Part shown: one piece after another, positions 1 to 11,531 of the stretch | How the letters are laid out: every line of letters starts with the position of its first letter | How positions within the stretch are numbered: position 1 is the first letter of the stretch | DNA from: Trichuris trichiura | Lineage: Eukaryota > Nematoda > Enoplea > Trichinellida > Trichuridae | Direction of reading: 5' to 3' | NCBI GenBank assembly: GCA_037903355.1 | Contig: JBAJFE010000041.1 | Location: 1 to 64,000 of the forward strand | DNA length: 64,000 nucleotides | The notes under the pieces: generated by a model | What the model was told of the DNA's origin: nothing | Databases searched by the model: none | What the model saw: only the letters and a program-made list of their open reading frames with translations | Translations under genes and position numbers: made by a program

Positions 1-121
1 TCAATATCGAGTCGAACTTTTTCGGCTTTCCAATGAAACGCAGTCGTGGGAATTGTGTTGTAAAGTAAACGTCACTTTTCGGGATTCGCTGTTGCTTTAC
101 TTTCATTCTTCCACCTTATAG

Positions 122-3100
122 GCAACGCCGGGAAATGTATCAGAATTTGAAAGCATTCTTGGAAACTATAGCGAAATAGAAGATGTGAATCGAGTTGTCG
201 CCTTTAAGATTTTTGTCAACGTCGGTTCCGTCAGTCAGATAGTGAGTGTCGCGAAGTTTAGGTTGAAAATATTGAAACGTTTTACTTTTTAAATTCCATA
301 ATCCTAACTTTCCATTGTTCTACAGGCGACTCTATACACGGATGAGGAGCAATTGTTGTATTTCGTTAGTTATGTTTTACCGTTGTAGAAAGTGTCTCTG
401 GCTTGCTGCGAACTGCTGACGCATTCATTTCGAGTTTGCGAATTTGTCGACAATGAACATTTGTCAAATCTGCAAGTAATAAGTGCTTATTTTATACCGG
501 AACATTCTAAGTATTTTCTTGTTCTCTTCTTAAGTGCGCATTAGTTCAAATCGCACCTCGTGAATGCATCACGTTGGCTACAACCGGCTGGATATCGTCG
601 GCGGTTGACTCTGTATTCCGATTAATTAGCATACCGTTAACCATTGTGAAGCAGAGTAAGTTGTTTATTTCCTTGCGAGTTGATGAGTAAGTTTCGCCTT
701 TTCAGATCAGTTTGATTCCTCCGACTTACGTTCCATATTGGACAGACTTCTTAAGTTCAAAAAAGGATCAGCAAACCGTTGCGACGCTCTTCGTAGGTTA
801 ATGCATTGTTATTTTACGTAACGTTTAGTTTGTTTTTGTTTCAGCTGAGTTCAACCTCCAAGATGCTATGCAATGCGTTGCCGCGATCGTCCGATATCTT
901 AAGCTGATGATGGACGACTGTAATATGCGACAGTTCAGCTTGGAGACAATTGATCTCGGCCAGTTTCTTCGCTTGGACTACGGCTGTTTTGAATCTTTAA
1001 ATCTTTGGAAACTGAATGCTTCGGGTAACTTTTTATGCAAATTTCAGATTTTCGGGTACGTAATTTAATGTTAATTATTTCTCAGCTTTAGCCTTCACAA
1101 AGCTGATCTGCCGTTGAGTCGGCTAAAAGTTATCCCGAATGTCTCTACAACTTTTTAAAAATAGGCTCTAAGCGGTTAGAATAAAATTATTCTTTGACAT
1201 AATCGTCCCGTTTTTCAACGCACAGGTTCCGGCGTTATGCAAATTTCTTTACCCCATTAAAAATACGTATTCCGATTGTAAATTTTTGGAAAAATGCAAC
1301 ATTTCTTGTATTTCTTCGCCCGACGGAATCACAGACCTCACTGAACTCGTTTGGTATCACCAAATTCTGACAAAATCCTATAGCTTTGCGTCCACGAATT
1401 TCTGTGAACCAAAAATTTCTTTAACCGCTTAGAAGAGAAGTTTTCTGTAACGAATTCAGTCCAAAGTGTGCCTTCTCCTCCGGCCTTTTATCTTAGGAGA
1501 ATTGATGCATTTTCTGAGGCTTTCTCATGTGGACGGAACAGATGAGAGCTTTAACAATTAAATCTGAGCTATACAAAGGACAATGCGGTACGCTGAAAGG
1601 GCGGAATCTGCTTTGCCGCCAACAGTTTGACGCCGACCTTGTTTGGCAGTAGTCGCGTAGTCATTTAGCCTTTGTGCGCTTTAGCATAAAGACTTGATGC
1701 TTGGAATAATACCATATTTAGGCAGCTCACCCTGCTTTGCAACGCCCGATTTTTATGCCTATGAAGTTTGTACAACCTTTAGAAAAGAAGTTCATTTTCC
1801 TGTATAATTAAACTTCGAAATTGTGAATTCCACCCGTCTGAAAATTTCTGTATTTCGCTAAGAAAGGCGGGAATTCGGCGAAGAATGCTCTTTGTCTTGC
1901 TCTTCTTCGTGGGACGTGAACCAGCGAGCTTTTGAGGCTTTTTTCAGCGGGCAGCATAAGTGATAGCCTGAAAGAAATGCATGGAGGATTGGGTGATGCC
2001 TTAAGCTGCAGTTTTTCCGTAGTTTTACAGGCGTCAAACCGTTGGCGTTAAACTGTTGGCGGCAAAGTAGATCCCTTCCGTTCAGCGTACCGCCTTGTCC
2101 TCTGTATACAGGCAGTTCTCGTATAACGCGAGCGTTTGGTCACTTAAAAATCCTGAAAAATCTCGCGTTATATGAAATCGCGTTATAGGAAACATGTAAA
2201 GTATGGGAAAATCACGATTTGGTTCAAAGCGTCAAAAGGATTGTTTACTTGTAAACAACAACGGAGAGATATCTTAAATAAGCTGGGTTGAAACAGGAAT
2301 TATGATGCACCTGAGCTACTTATTCTACCGTTAGGCACGCTGACGTATGGATCCTCTTACACGGAGTCTGAATAACATTATCTTTTACGGCGATCATGCA
2401 TTAACGCAGAGCTTTTATGGTAGGACTCTCTACAGCGGGCAGAATTCAAACTGGCTTTCAGGAGCGTCGTGCTTGCGTCTTTAGCTTGTGGAAGGAGTCC
2501 CTCTCAGTACTAAAATAAACGACCTCACCCAGGAAAGAATGGAGTTCCGTTGGACTCATTTTTTTAATCTCACTATCCTTTGTTACGGGCGAACTGCGGT
2601 CCTATTAGATGTAGAAGGTAGCGCTTCCTCATCGTCACAATGTTTCTTCATTGCAGTAAAGTAGAATTCGAGCTTCTTTTGTTTCGCACGTGTACTTCTT
2701 TCTTACAGCAGCTGCTTATATGGCTCCAAGCAAGCTAGGATACCTCTTGTGGTTTTCCCGCTGCGTTCTGCACTACAATCATTGTCTTCAAGCCATTGTA
2801 AACGCTGTTCAATGGTTTCCAGGGTATCTGACAGCTCAGCAGTGGTCATTTGTCGCGGAGGAGGCGGAGGAAATTCCTGATTTTCATCTTCTCTTCCTTC
2901 TGCTTCCCTTGCTACAGAAAGTTCCTGCAACTCCTCGGTGGTCAGCTCATCCGGTTCAAAATTCAAAAAGTCCTCAATATCCTGATATTCCACTCCTTCA
3001 AAGCCTAGCCTGTTTGCCAACTGAACGCAGCTTTCAGTAATTTCGCATACTTGAGCAGAAGGCTCAAAGTTTTTAAAATCGCAGATCAAGTCTGGGATGA

Positions 3101-6100
3101 GTTTCCGCCAAACACGGTGCAAGAACTGTTTCAATACGTCATTCCAGGCTTCTACGATGTTGTTAATGGCCATTCTCAGGTTATAGTTCTTCTAAAATTC
3201 CATCACAGTTTCACAATTTTCTCCGTTAGTCGGGTCGATCAGCATCTTGAACGTTCGCCTGAAGTAGTAAGCTTTGAATGTTCCGATAACGCCTTGGTCA
3301 AGCGGTTGTAACAAAGAAGTGCTCCGTGCAGGCAAGAAAACAAAGTGGACATTTGGGTCTAGCTCAGCTATCATCGGTGGGTGGCTTGGCGCGCTATCCA
3401 TGATTACGAGAACTTTAAAAGCCAAGTACTTCTCGTTCAAGTATTTCTTAATGCCATTCACATAAGCATTAGAAAAAATATCAAGGCAAACTTGGGCGGT
3501 CATCTATCCTCTTTTGCTGTACCTGTAGTAAACGCTCAAACTGCTTTTAACAATTCCCCTTAGGGCTCGTGGATTGGCATGACGATGAATCATCAATGGC
3601 TTCAGCTTAAGATCCCCACTAGCGTTGGCACCGAGCATTACAGTCACACGATCTTTCACAGTGCAGATTCCTGCAGCATGCCTATGCTCTCTGGAAATGT
3701 AGGTCCTTTTTGGCAAACGCTTTAGATAAAAATTTGTCTCGTCGAAGTTAAAAATCTGATCAAGGCAGTAGCCCTTTTCTTTGAGCAACTTTTGTACTTC
3801 AATTGGAAATGTTTGCGCGGCATCGAGGTCCGCGCTTCCTGCTTCGCTACAGAGACGAACATTGTGAAAACTGTATCGATTCTTGAAACGGCAAAACCAA
3901 CCACTACTAGCAGTAACTGGAGGAATTTCAGTAGGATTTGTAGACTGTTTCTTAAGGTCTTCGTAAATGGTAACTGCTTTTTGTCTGATGGTGAAAAACG
4001 TTGTTCCTATTCTTTTCATCGTTCGAGTTTCGATCCAAATGCTGAGTAGTTTTTCCATTTCTTCCAGTATCTTATGCCTTGTTCTTATTGACATCGCAAT
4101 ACTTAAATTGGTACCGCTTACGCAAGTCTGTTTAATTTTTTCTGCATTGCTCCTAATGGTCCGCAAGGTTGATTCCTTTATGCCGGTAGCTTTGACGATA
4201 TCACGTGACGTCTCATTCCGTTCATACCGTTTCAGTATCTCAAGCTTCTCTCCAACAGTCAGCGCTTTTCTTTTTCGACCACTACCAGCTGACTTCGAAT
4301 TAGGAAGTTTAGACATTTTTAGATACTTAAAGGCTATCCTCAGATCGCGGAATCAGATAAAATACTTACGAATTGAGCTCGCAATCAGACGGTGTGAATG
4401 CTTTCCGAATTCTGTGCTAGCGTACTACGACTCACTGGAAAACCTCTACGATGCCTGCGCTTCGGGAGAATTGAAAATGGAAACGTCGTCTGTACACATG
4501 TTCCTGCCGGCGCGAATTATTCCACCGAACATGAATACCGATCAGTAGCCTGTTTGAGTATGCATATCGCAGGGTGGACAGCTGGGTCGGACACTACTTC
4601 TGATAAGAATCCTAAACGTTTTTGTCACATTTCGCTTGTTCGTGACCGAAGAACGCGCATAAGATAACAGTGCGGCCTTCGTTTGCTCTCGATGGATGAA
4701 AAAACAGAAAGATTTTGCAATACGCCCACGCTTTCCAGCCGGCGAAATCGCGTAAGATCGAAAACAGAATCGCGTTATGTGAGAAAGTGCCACAATTTCA
4801 AAATCGCGTATGAGCGAAAACGCGTTATACGAGAACTACCTGTAGCTCAGCTTTGATTGTTAAGGCTCTCATTTGTTCCGTCTACTCGAAAAAACCTCAG
4901 AAAATGCGTCAATTCACTTCAGATAAAAGGCCGGAAGAGAAGGCACATTTTGGACTGAATTCGTTACAGAAAATTTCACTTCTAAGCGGATAAAAAAATT
5001 ATTGGCCCACAGAAATTTGTAGGCGCAGAGCTGTAAGGGTTAGTGAAAATTTGGTAATACCAAACAAGTTCAGTGAGGTCTGTGATTCCGTCGGACGAAG
5101 AAATACAAGAAATGTTGCATTTCTCCAAAAGTTCACAATCGGAATACTTATTTTTCATGGGGTAAAGAAATTTGGCATAACGCCGGAACCTGCGCGTTGA
5201 AAAACGGGAGGACTATGTCAAAATATACTGTCATTGTAACCACTGGAAGTTTATTTTAAGAAAACTGTAGAGATATTCGGGATACGTTTTATACTTCAAG
5301 ACGAACGTTGTTTCATGTCATGGCAGGGTTTTGAATTTATGTTTAATTAGTATTAGTAATCATTAATACGTTCACTCTTAATCGAGCCTGTCCTTTAAGG
5401 CCATATATGGGTCAGATTCAGACTGTTAAATACTACAGGCTAGACGAGTATTTGTTTAAATCTTTAATTCGCGTAATCTGACCTCGTAGTTGGCGTTAAG
5501 CTTTTTTCAAGAAATATTCCTACGGTACAGCCTTGCATCCCGCCACGTTTAAATGGGTTGCAAATTGCGCGCGTTGTTTTCCAGGCTTGAAATCCGCTGA
5601 CACGCTCTACGGTGTTTTGAATCACTGCCAAACAGCCCTTGGACAGCGCCTATTGGAGCAATGGCTAAAAATGCCCCTTTTGAACAAGAACAAAATCGGT
5701 ACTATTTTGGAATTGTTATTACCAACTTTGGCTTATTAGCAATACTTTTTTCTAAGTTCATTTTTTTACAAGAAAGCTGATAGCAAATTTTTAAAAAATG
5801 ATTATTGAAAATTTTGTACGAATATACTATCTGCGCTAGTGCGCATTGCTAACCTTGTTTAGCTTGTATTCACATTAATAGTAAGGCATGTTGAGTGTTT
5901 GCGTCATTTTCTCACTACTTCATTAGGTGTTAATAGTCTGTTAGGCAAATTATTGACTCGATGTCTGAATGGGGCGCGAATGTGCGTGCGCTCCGCTTAT
6001 TCGAACATTCTTTGTACGCAGACGAAAGGCTTCACATTGTTGGTCACTTTGTCAATGACAAGAAGCTACGCTGTCTGATTCACCAAAATATACTCGCTCG

Positions 6101-9100
6101 CTTTCCGGATATTCATAAAATCTCCAAATTGCTTGTCAAAAAACGCGTCGGTCTTTCCGTGAGTATATTGCATCATCGTTTGGCGTTTACTTGGTAAAAT
6201 AATTGAGTTCAGGAAATTCATAAGATGTACTCGGCTGTAGTATGCATTCCGGTATTGCTGGATGCTCTCAGCCAGTCTGACGTTGACTCAGTTATGGAAG
6301 AATACTTCGTAGCCCCTTTGAAGGTAGTATGTCTGTTCTTTGGATACTACGCATATATATGTATATATACTATTTTTTTGTTTTAGATTCTGGTCGCTGA
6401 CTTTGACAAGTTCGTTCAAATGGTGAGGGCAACGTTGGACTTCGACTACTTGACATCAACAAGGGAATATCGTATAAAGCCTCAATTCGACCAGTCACTC
6501 TCCGGTAAAGCTTTGTTCGTCCGCTTCGCTTTATTAACGACATTGTTGTCAACGTAAGCGCTGCACGAAGAAATACAACGATTGGAAGAAAAGTTGGAAA
6601 AAAGCTTTGACCACGTTTGAGCTTGTATTGTAGTTGTAAAATTTGCATATTGGCTTAAAATTCAGATGTCCCAATCGCTGAATTTGGAAAAAGGCAAAGC
6701 GGTAAAAATGGAGTGGAACAAACAGTACGGTTACTGCTTTAGAGTAACAATTAAAGTAGGTTTTTTCCAACCTTTTTTTCCGTTTGCAAAAGTTTAGTTT
6801 AGTCGCAGCACTGCCTGAAGAATCAGCGCGGTATACAAATATTGGATACATTGAAGGGTGGCATTAAGTTCACCGATTCTCGCACGTCTCATCTTAGCGA
6901 GAAAATGACCGAAGTGAAACGGAAGTACGGTGAATTGCAAAAGAAAACAGTTGACACTATGGTTGAAGTAACCGGTGATTATAAACGCTGCTTTTATTGG
7001 TTGTTTTCTATTCGCTATTTTTCTGTTTGAATGTAAAATGTTTTTGTGACGTACACAAGCTGACCAGCACTAATCTTTTGCTAAACGTTGGCGGGCTAGC
7101 TCGTCTTAAATGTAAAATATTAAGGCGGTTTCCGGGTCCCCCTTTATTTTGGTCCCACAACATGCTGCTAAGCGTTTGTTTTTACTCTACGATTTATTGT
7201 AGCCGGATACTTGGATCCGTTTAAGCACTTTGGCAATTTGATAGCTTCGTTGGATGTGCTTGTTTCATTTGCCGTAGCAGCAGTAAACGCTCCCATACCG
7301 TACGTGAAACCCAACATCCTCGATAAAGGTAAGGCGCCTTTACGCATTTTAATATATATAAGTCGTTCTTCTGGTAGGTTATGGCGAGATTGACATTACG
7401 GATGGTCGACATCCTTGTCTGGAGTTGCAAGCAGACGTTTCGTGCATTCCAAACAGTCTTCGACTAAGCAAAGGTAATAACATTCATTTGAGAGCGTTCT
7501 TCCCGGCTGACACGTCAGCGTTTGCTAGGAGATACAGAGATGATCGTGCTAACTGGACCAAATATGGGAGGAAAGTCAACGTATCTTCGTCAAGTTTGCT
7601 TTTGGCAAAACTGTCCTTTCTCTCAAACTGTTTATTTCAAGGCTGCCGTCATTGTTATAATGGCTCAGATCGGTAGTTTTGTTCCCGCCAAAAAAGCATC
7701 CGTCAGTTTAGTCGATTCAATTTTAACTCGAATTGGCGCTTCGGATAATCAGTACAAAGGATTGTCCACCTTTATGACCGAAATGGTCGAAGCTGCAAAC
7801 ATCTTGAAGGTTGTTGTATACGCTGTGAGTTATGCAAATATATACGGGTTTTTCAGGTGGCCAAATGCGACTCGCTTATTTTGATTGACGAACTTGGCCG
7901 CGGAACGTCAACCTTTGATGGTCTCGGCCTTTCGTGGGCAATTGCTCGGTGCGTTTGCAGATTTTTGGCCCAATTCTTTTATATCTTCACATTTTAGGGA
8001 CATTGCCAGTCGCGTTCACGCATTTTGCCTTTTCGCCAGCCATTTCCTAGAGCTGACGATGTTAGCCGACGAAGTTGACGTTGTCAAGAATTTCTATATG
8101 CGCGCAACCTTTGCCGGCGATCAGTTGGTGTTGTTATACCAAGTTCTTCCAGGTTGGTAGAACAATCAAATTACTTATGGGCAAAACACATTGTATATAA
8201 ATGTTTTACTGCTTTGCATAAGCAGTTTAACTTCCCTTAAGACGAGACTGTTCTTTGCCATCATATCTTTCAGTGACGTTATTTACATTGTACTGTTATT
8301 GAGTGGAACTTTTAATATTTCCATTCTGTTAGTATGGATGTAATTTTTGTGCCCGTATAACGATAGGGCAAATTGAACTAGGAAAATTCGAAGTGTTTTT
8401 TACAAACCTGATTGTCTATTAATATTCTTACGTTATTTTTGATAACATCTTTCGCGGAACCATCGTATAGGTGTGCGCACGGCATTATCGTTCCCATTAT
8501 GTGTACATTTTTTCCTTTTCATGTTTGCATTCTTTGTACAGAGACTGTTCCGTCGAAAAATACAAAAAATTTCTTAATGGTTAGCCGTATTTTTTGAATT
8601 TTTCAACGAAGCAATCTCCGTACAAAGAATGGAAACATGAAAACCTAGGCCTCGTACCAAAAGTTTATATTTTTGAAACGTTTTTTCTTTGCCCTTACCC
8701 CACATTCTGAAGTCGGCGAAGGACCGACCATTTCACCAGTATGTTGCAACTGCCTTATTCCGCTGTATATGTATATATCTACATGAGCTATAGAAAATAT
8801 ATGAAATTGGGCATTGCATAGAATACGTAAGCAGTGCACATGATGCCGAAAATCTTTCAATAAATGAAAGACTTAATATGTCTTAGGTTTCCTGCGCACT
8901 TTGCACAAAGTCAGAAAACTAATCCGCAAAGTATTAAATCGACTCTTTTCATTTAAGCCCCTGTAAGCCTATAGTGGCGCCACCTGCTGAACAGAGTGGG
9001 TTGTTTTTTGGCTACTCATAGCTTAGGTTAGCCTTAGGCTTAATAGGAACAGAATAGCTGATTAGGATGCGAGAAAATTGGATACACTGATTGTAGAAGC

Positions 9101-10935
9101 ATGTCAGCTGTTGTGCTCTGCCTAAGCCTAAGCCTAAGCCCATGCCAAAATTATAAGGACAGCATAGCCAGAAAGCACTGAGAAAACAGCACTCTTTGCC
9201 TCCTAGGTGCCGCCTTTGTAGGCTTGCATGGTCGTAGATGACAAAAACGTAAAACTTTTCACTTCCAGGATGGGATTCACACGTTGCTAACCACTAATTA
9301 GCATTCTATATACTTTTTAGGCTTACTTTACAGTATGTCATAAATAACACAGACATTTCATACTTTGCCTGTAACAGGCTTGGGTAATGCGACCGAAAGT
9401 CACAAGATCGATAGGGGAAATACCGGACGGTCGAAATATCGTAAGTCAAACTACTGAAAATCATATTATGACTTTCTGTATTTTGGCCATTTTCTATTTC
9501 GAGTTTCAGTTTTATGACCACCGGCCCGTCGCATATGTGTTTTACAGCCAGTGCATGAAACGCCTAGTCAGTCTGTGCAATGCGTGACGTTTTTAGTCAA
9601 AGTAACAAACGTGCGTACTGTTTTACTATTCCGCATACTTTTCCTAAACGTTCTATACAACGCTTAGGCATAATACAGAATGGCGAATATTGTTTAACCA
9701 TAAAGTAAACCACATCTTGGCAGTGGGGACTTCTGTGGTTTTGTCACAAAGGACCCCGCAAACCTACAATGGCGACACCTACGCGGGAAAGCGCGCTAGT
9801 TCCTTGCTACGTTGTGACTGCGCTGTCTTTCTACTTTAGGTTAGGTTTAAGCTAGGGCTGAACGCGATAGCCGGCAAAGTTCTGCGACGAAAACTCTCAA
9901 TTTTTCTCGTATTCTTGCCGGTTATCCTGTTCCGCCCTAGCCTAAGCCTAAGCCTAAGGTTAAGCAAAGATAAAAAAGCATAGCTCTCAAAGTAGCGAAA
10001 AAACAACCCTTTTGGTTCCATAGATGTCGCTACTGTAGGCGCGCAGGGACTCGATTTAATACTTTGCCGCTTTCTCATTAGCCAATGTATAGAATGCCTA
10101 GGAAGTGCGTAAAATATTAAGTATTCCATCCATTACCTTTAACGTATATGCATAATGTGGGTTTAATAGAAGGAGAAATATGCGTTTAACGTACATCACC
10201 TTTTGGCTCAGACCGTAAAACTTAAATCGTTAAATTTAATTGCTTTCAACCGCTACCTATAAATTCCGTGCCGCGTTAACATTTGTACGCGTAATAGCTT
10301 ATTTTAGTTTCTATTTGCTGTAGGAATTTGCGATCGAAGTTTTGGCATAAACGTCGCTCGAATGGTCAATTTTCCCGAAGAAGTGTTGCAGGTAAGATTG
10401 TTTTTGTTGGACATTCGCGAATCGACACGCGCAACTCGTTACGAGTTATGCAAATTTGACTAACTTCAATTTAAGGCCATCGCGCGGCTGAATGGGTTTT
10501 TTTCACTTTGTATTCTTCGCCGCTTTTTCGCGTTTCTTCTCAAGTTTCGAAATCCGTTCCGCCAAATGCTTAGCTTTTTTTCTTCCAGCATTTCCAACTT
10601 TTTTTAAACCGCTAAACCGCGCGGCATTGGTTGCTAAGTGACTCTGAAGAATTCGTGTACTGCCGACATGCCAAGTTTAGAATAGCTTACGTGCAAAGTT
10701 ATTTTAACGGGAATTTTGAAATGACATATTGCTACATTGTAAACAGGATGCGCGTGACGAAGAGGAGCGATTAGAGTCGTTTCGATTAGACGAAAATGGT
10801 CGGAAAATTTTGAACGTATTTCTACTGTTGAAAGAAAAACTGAGCACCTTTACCGATTCGTCCGACGGCCTTCTTCCTTACGTTTGCCAAATAACAAAAG
10901 AGTTGGAGAAGCGCCTTTCAACTAGCGCCGCATAG
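122..10935 (+). CDS. msh-2: MSH2, DNA mismatch repair ATPase (5' end outside window)
   Basis: MutS-homologue 2 pairs with MSH6 (or MSH3) in the nucleus to recognise mismatches and small loops in DNA. Twenty phase-compatible exons are visible: 122-241, 389-475, 535-655, 706-792, 845-1024, 5585-5698, 6022-6158, 6213-6323, 6387-6504, 6559-6614, 6666-6755, 6803-6974, 7203-7328, 7378-7473, 7529-7593, 7642-7809, 7857-7948, 7998-8152, 10324-10391 and 10747-10935 (TAG stop), together 783 codons plus stop. Connector, lever and clamp regions come first. The ATPase follows: Walker [10 protein letters not shown] in the 7529 exon, Walker [13 protein letters not shown] in the 7857 exon, the FASHFLEL switch in the 7998 exon, and [12 protein letters not shown] in the 10324 exon. 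The N-terminal mismatch-binding domain is mostly missing because the window starts inside the gene. The C-terminus after [12 protein letters not shown] is only about 84 residues, shorter than in human MSH2; a small exon between 10392 and 10746 may be missed. The 4.6-kb and 2.2-kb introns hold mobile elements. Confidence 0.93.
2109..4842 (-). mobile_element. Tigger (Tc1/mariner superfamily, pogo-like) DNA transposon
   Basis: Terminal inverted repeats are visible: the left end reads CAGGCAGTTCTCGTATAACG (2109-2128) and the right end is its inverse with one mismatch (about 4823-4842, ending ...GAGAACTACCTG). TA dinucleotides at 2107-2108 and 4843-4844 are the expected target duplication. The interior encodes a jerky/Tigger-type transposase on the minus strand. 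The insertion lies in the right arm of an older foldback element, which itself lies in an MSH2 intron, so this is the younger of the two events. The element is about 2.73 kb, a normal size for an autonomous Tigger. Confidence 0.9.
2703..4316 (-). pseudogene. Tigger transposase, two in-frame TAG stops
   Basis: One reading frame of 538 codons runs from 4316 to 2703, broken only by TAG at 3504-3506 and TAG at 3192-3194. The N-terminus has the CENP-B/pogo-type helix-turn-helix ([20 protein letters not shown]) and a second HTH-CENPB-like block with [10 protein letters not shown]. The DDE superfamily catalytic aspartates are recognisable: FNFDETNF, then IMDSAPSH, then LLQPLDQGV. The last third is an acidic tail with a proline run. 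In related Tigger transposases both stop positions normally hold tryptophan (before MTA, and in an FWKNYN-like block), so each stop looks like a TGG to TAG change. The copy is therefore probably dead unless TAG is read through. Everything else is open, so inactivation looks recent. Confidence 0.88.
8517..8645. repeat. Short foldback (hairpin) repeat in MSH2 intron
   Basis: Two arms of about 55 bases are inverse copies of each other with a few mismatches: 8517-8575 (containing CATTCTTTGTACAGAGACTG) and 8590-8645 (containing the inverse, GTACAAAGAATGG). There is a short AT-rich loop. It is probably a small miniature inverted-repeat element. No coding potential is seen. Confidence 0.65.
8950..9240. 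repeat. Foldback repeat with TTAGGC run, copy 1
   Basis: The left edge GCCTATAGTGGCGCCACCTG (8968-8987) and the right edge AGGTGCCGCCTTTGTAGGC are inverse copies. The inside carries three perfect GCCTAA units near 9120-9140, and TTAGGC-like blocks near 9020-9040 on the other strand. GCCTAA is the complement of TTAGGC, the usual nematode telomere unit. It lies in the long MSH2 intron. Related copies lie at about 9745-10055 and 29995-30285. Confidence 0.65.
9745..10055. repeat. Foldback repeat with TTAGGC run, copy 2
   Basis: This copy starts near CAAACCTACAATGGCGACACC and ends near the inverse, ATAGATGTCGCTACTGTAGGC. It has a GCCTAAGCCTAAGCCTAA run near 9939-9960 and a partial inverse near 9836-9850. 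Similarity to the 30-kb copy extends several hundred bases to the left, through a shared ATGCGTGACGTTTTTA-like block near 9580. It lies in the same MSH2 intron as copy 1. Confidence 0.65.
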
Positions 10936-11531
10936 CAGACACTTTCCGCCTGTCTCTCTGTTGTTATATGAAAGTTAAACTTCCGTCCGAGGAAAGGGCG
11001 CATTTTCAACACAGACATTTTACTTGCATTTATATAAAGTTTAAAAATCACAACTACATCTATGTACAACGTAAACTGGATGGATATACGTTGACGACTG
11101 TTCACGCGCATTGCCAAGAACGTCCAAGGTTTGTAAGTGAAGCATCTCCGGATATTGGCGTAGGCTGTTTGTCGCATATGTCAAAGCTGATAGTCAAGCA
11201 ACCAACTTCATTATAATAAAGTAGCCAAGGAAGGTAGTCTTGCCTGCAAAAGCTCATCTTAAACACTGCGTTGAAGTTCAAGCGAAAAGTTGGATCGACA
11301 TGGGCGATAAACGCTTGAAAAGCTATACGAGAGAATAAGGAATGAAATACTGCGTGCATAGGGGATTAGGCAAACTGGAAAAGTTTGTTTACCTGTGCCA
11401 CGAGTCTTGTCTGGCTTTGACGTACCAATTTCGAAAAGCAACGTATTCGCTGTTTGACAATGTCCAACCATTTTCTTTTCTTTTGCCTTCAAGCTCTCTG
11501 TCGACAACCCATTTTGATTTGTCGTTCCTTG
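10936..11531. other. Intergenic, MSH2 to ML-like gene
   Basis: This stretch lies between the 3' ends of two convergent genes. I see no family-recognisable reading frame and no clear repeat. An AATAAA-type signal for the plus-strand gene is suggested by the ATAATAAAG at about 11212-11220. Confidence 0.4.

Larger units (their letters stand above)
1126..5290. mobile_element. Foldback element with long inverted repeats, split by a Tigger insertion
   Basis: A left arm (about 1126-1640) is matched in inverse orientation by a right arm lying in two pieces, about 2010-2106 and 4845-5290. Clear paired landmarks are the blocks near 1205-1240 and 5185-5215 (CCCGTTTTTCAACGC on the left strand), and the 1540-1610 block, whose inverse is split across 2040-2106 and 4845-4880. 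The pieces join cleanly if the Tigger is removed. Between the arms (about 1650-2010) I see no coding sequence. It sits wholly inside an MSH2 intron. No transposase of its own is visible, so it looks like a non-autonomous foldback or long-TIR element; outer boundaries are approximate. Confidence 0.75.

Noticed and set aside
326..374. Possible extra MSH2 exon with good acceptor.
   Set aside because: Leaving it out joins 241 to 389 in phase and fits the family's spacing before the CEF block; including it adds an unmatched peptide.
8153..8160. Stop codon (TAG) reading straight on from the 7998 exon of MSH2, suggesting a truncated protein.
   Set aside because: A donor (CAG|GTTGGT) lies just before it, and an exon with the next conserved MSH2 block (CDRSFGIN) is found at 10324 in the right phase.
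10479..10498. Possible micro-exon (AIARLNG) in the last MSH2 intron.
   Set aside because: Its only nearby donor gives the wrong phase for the final exon.
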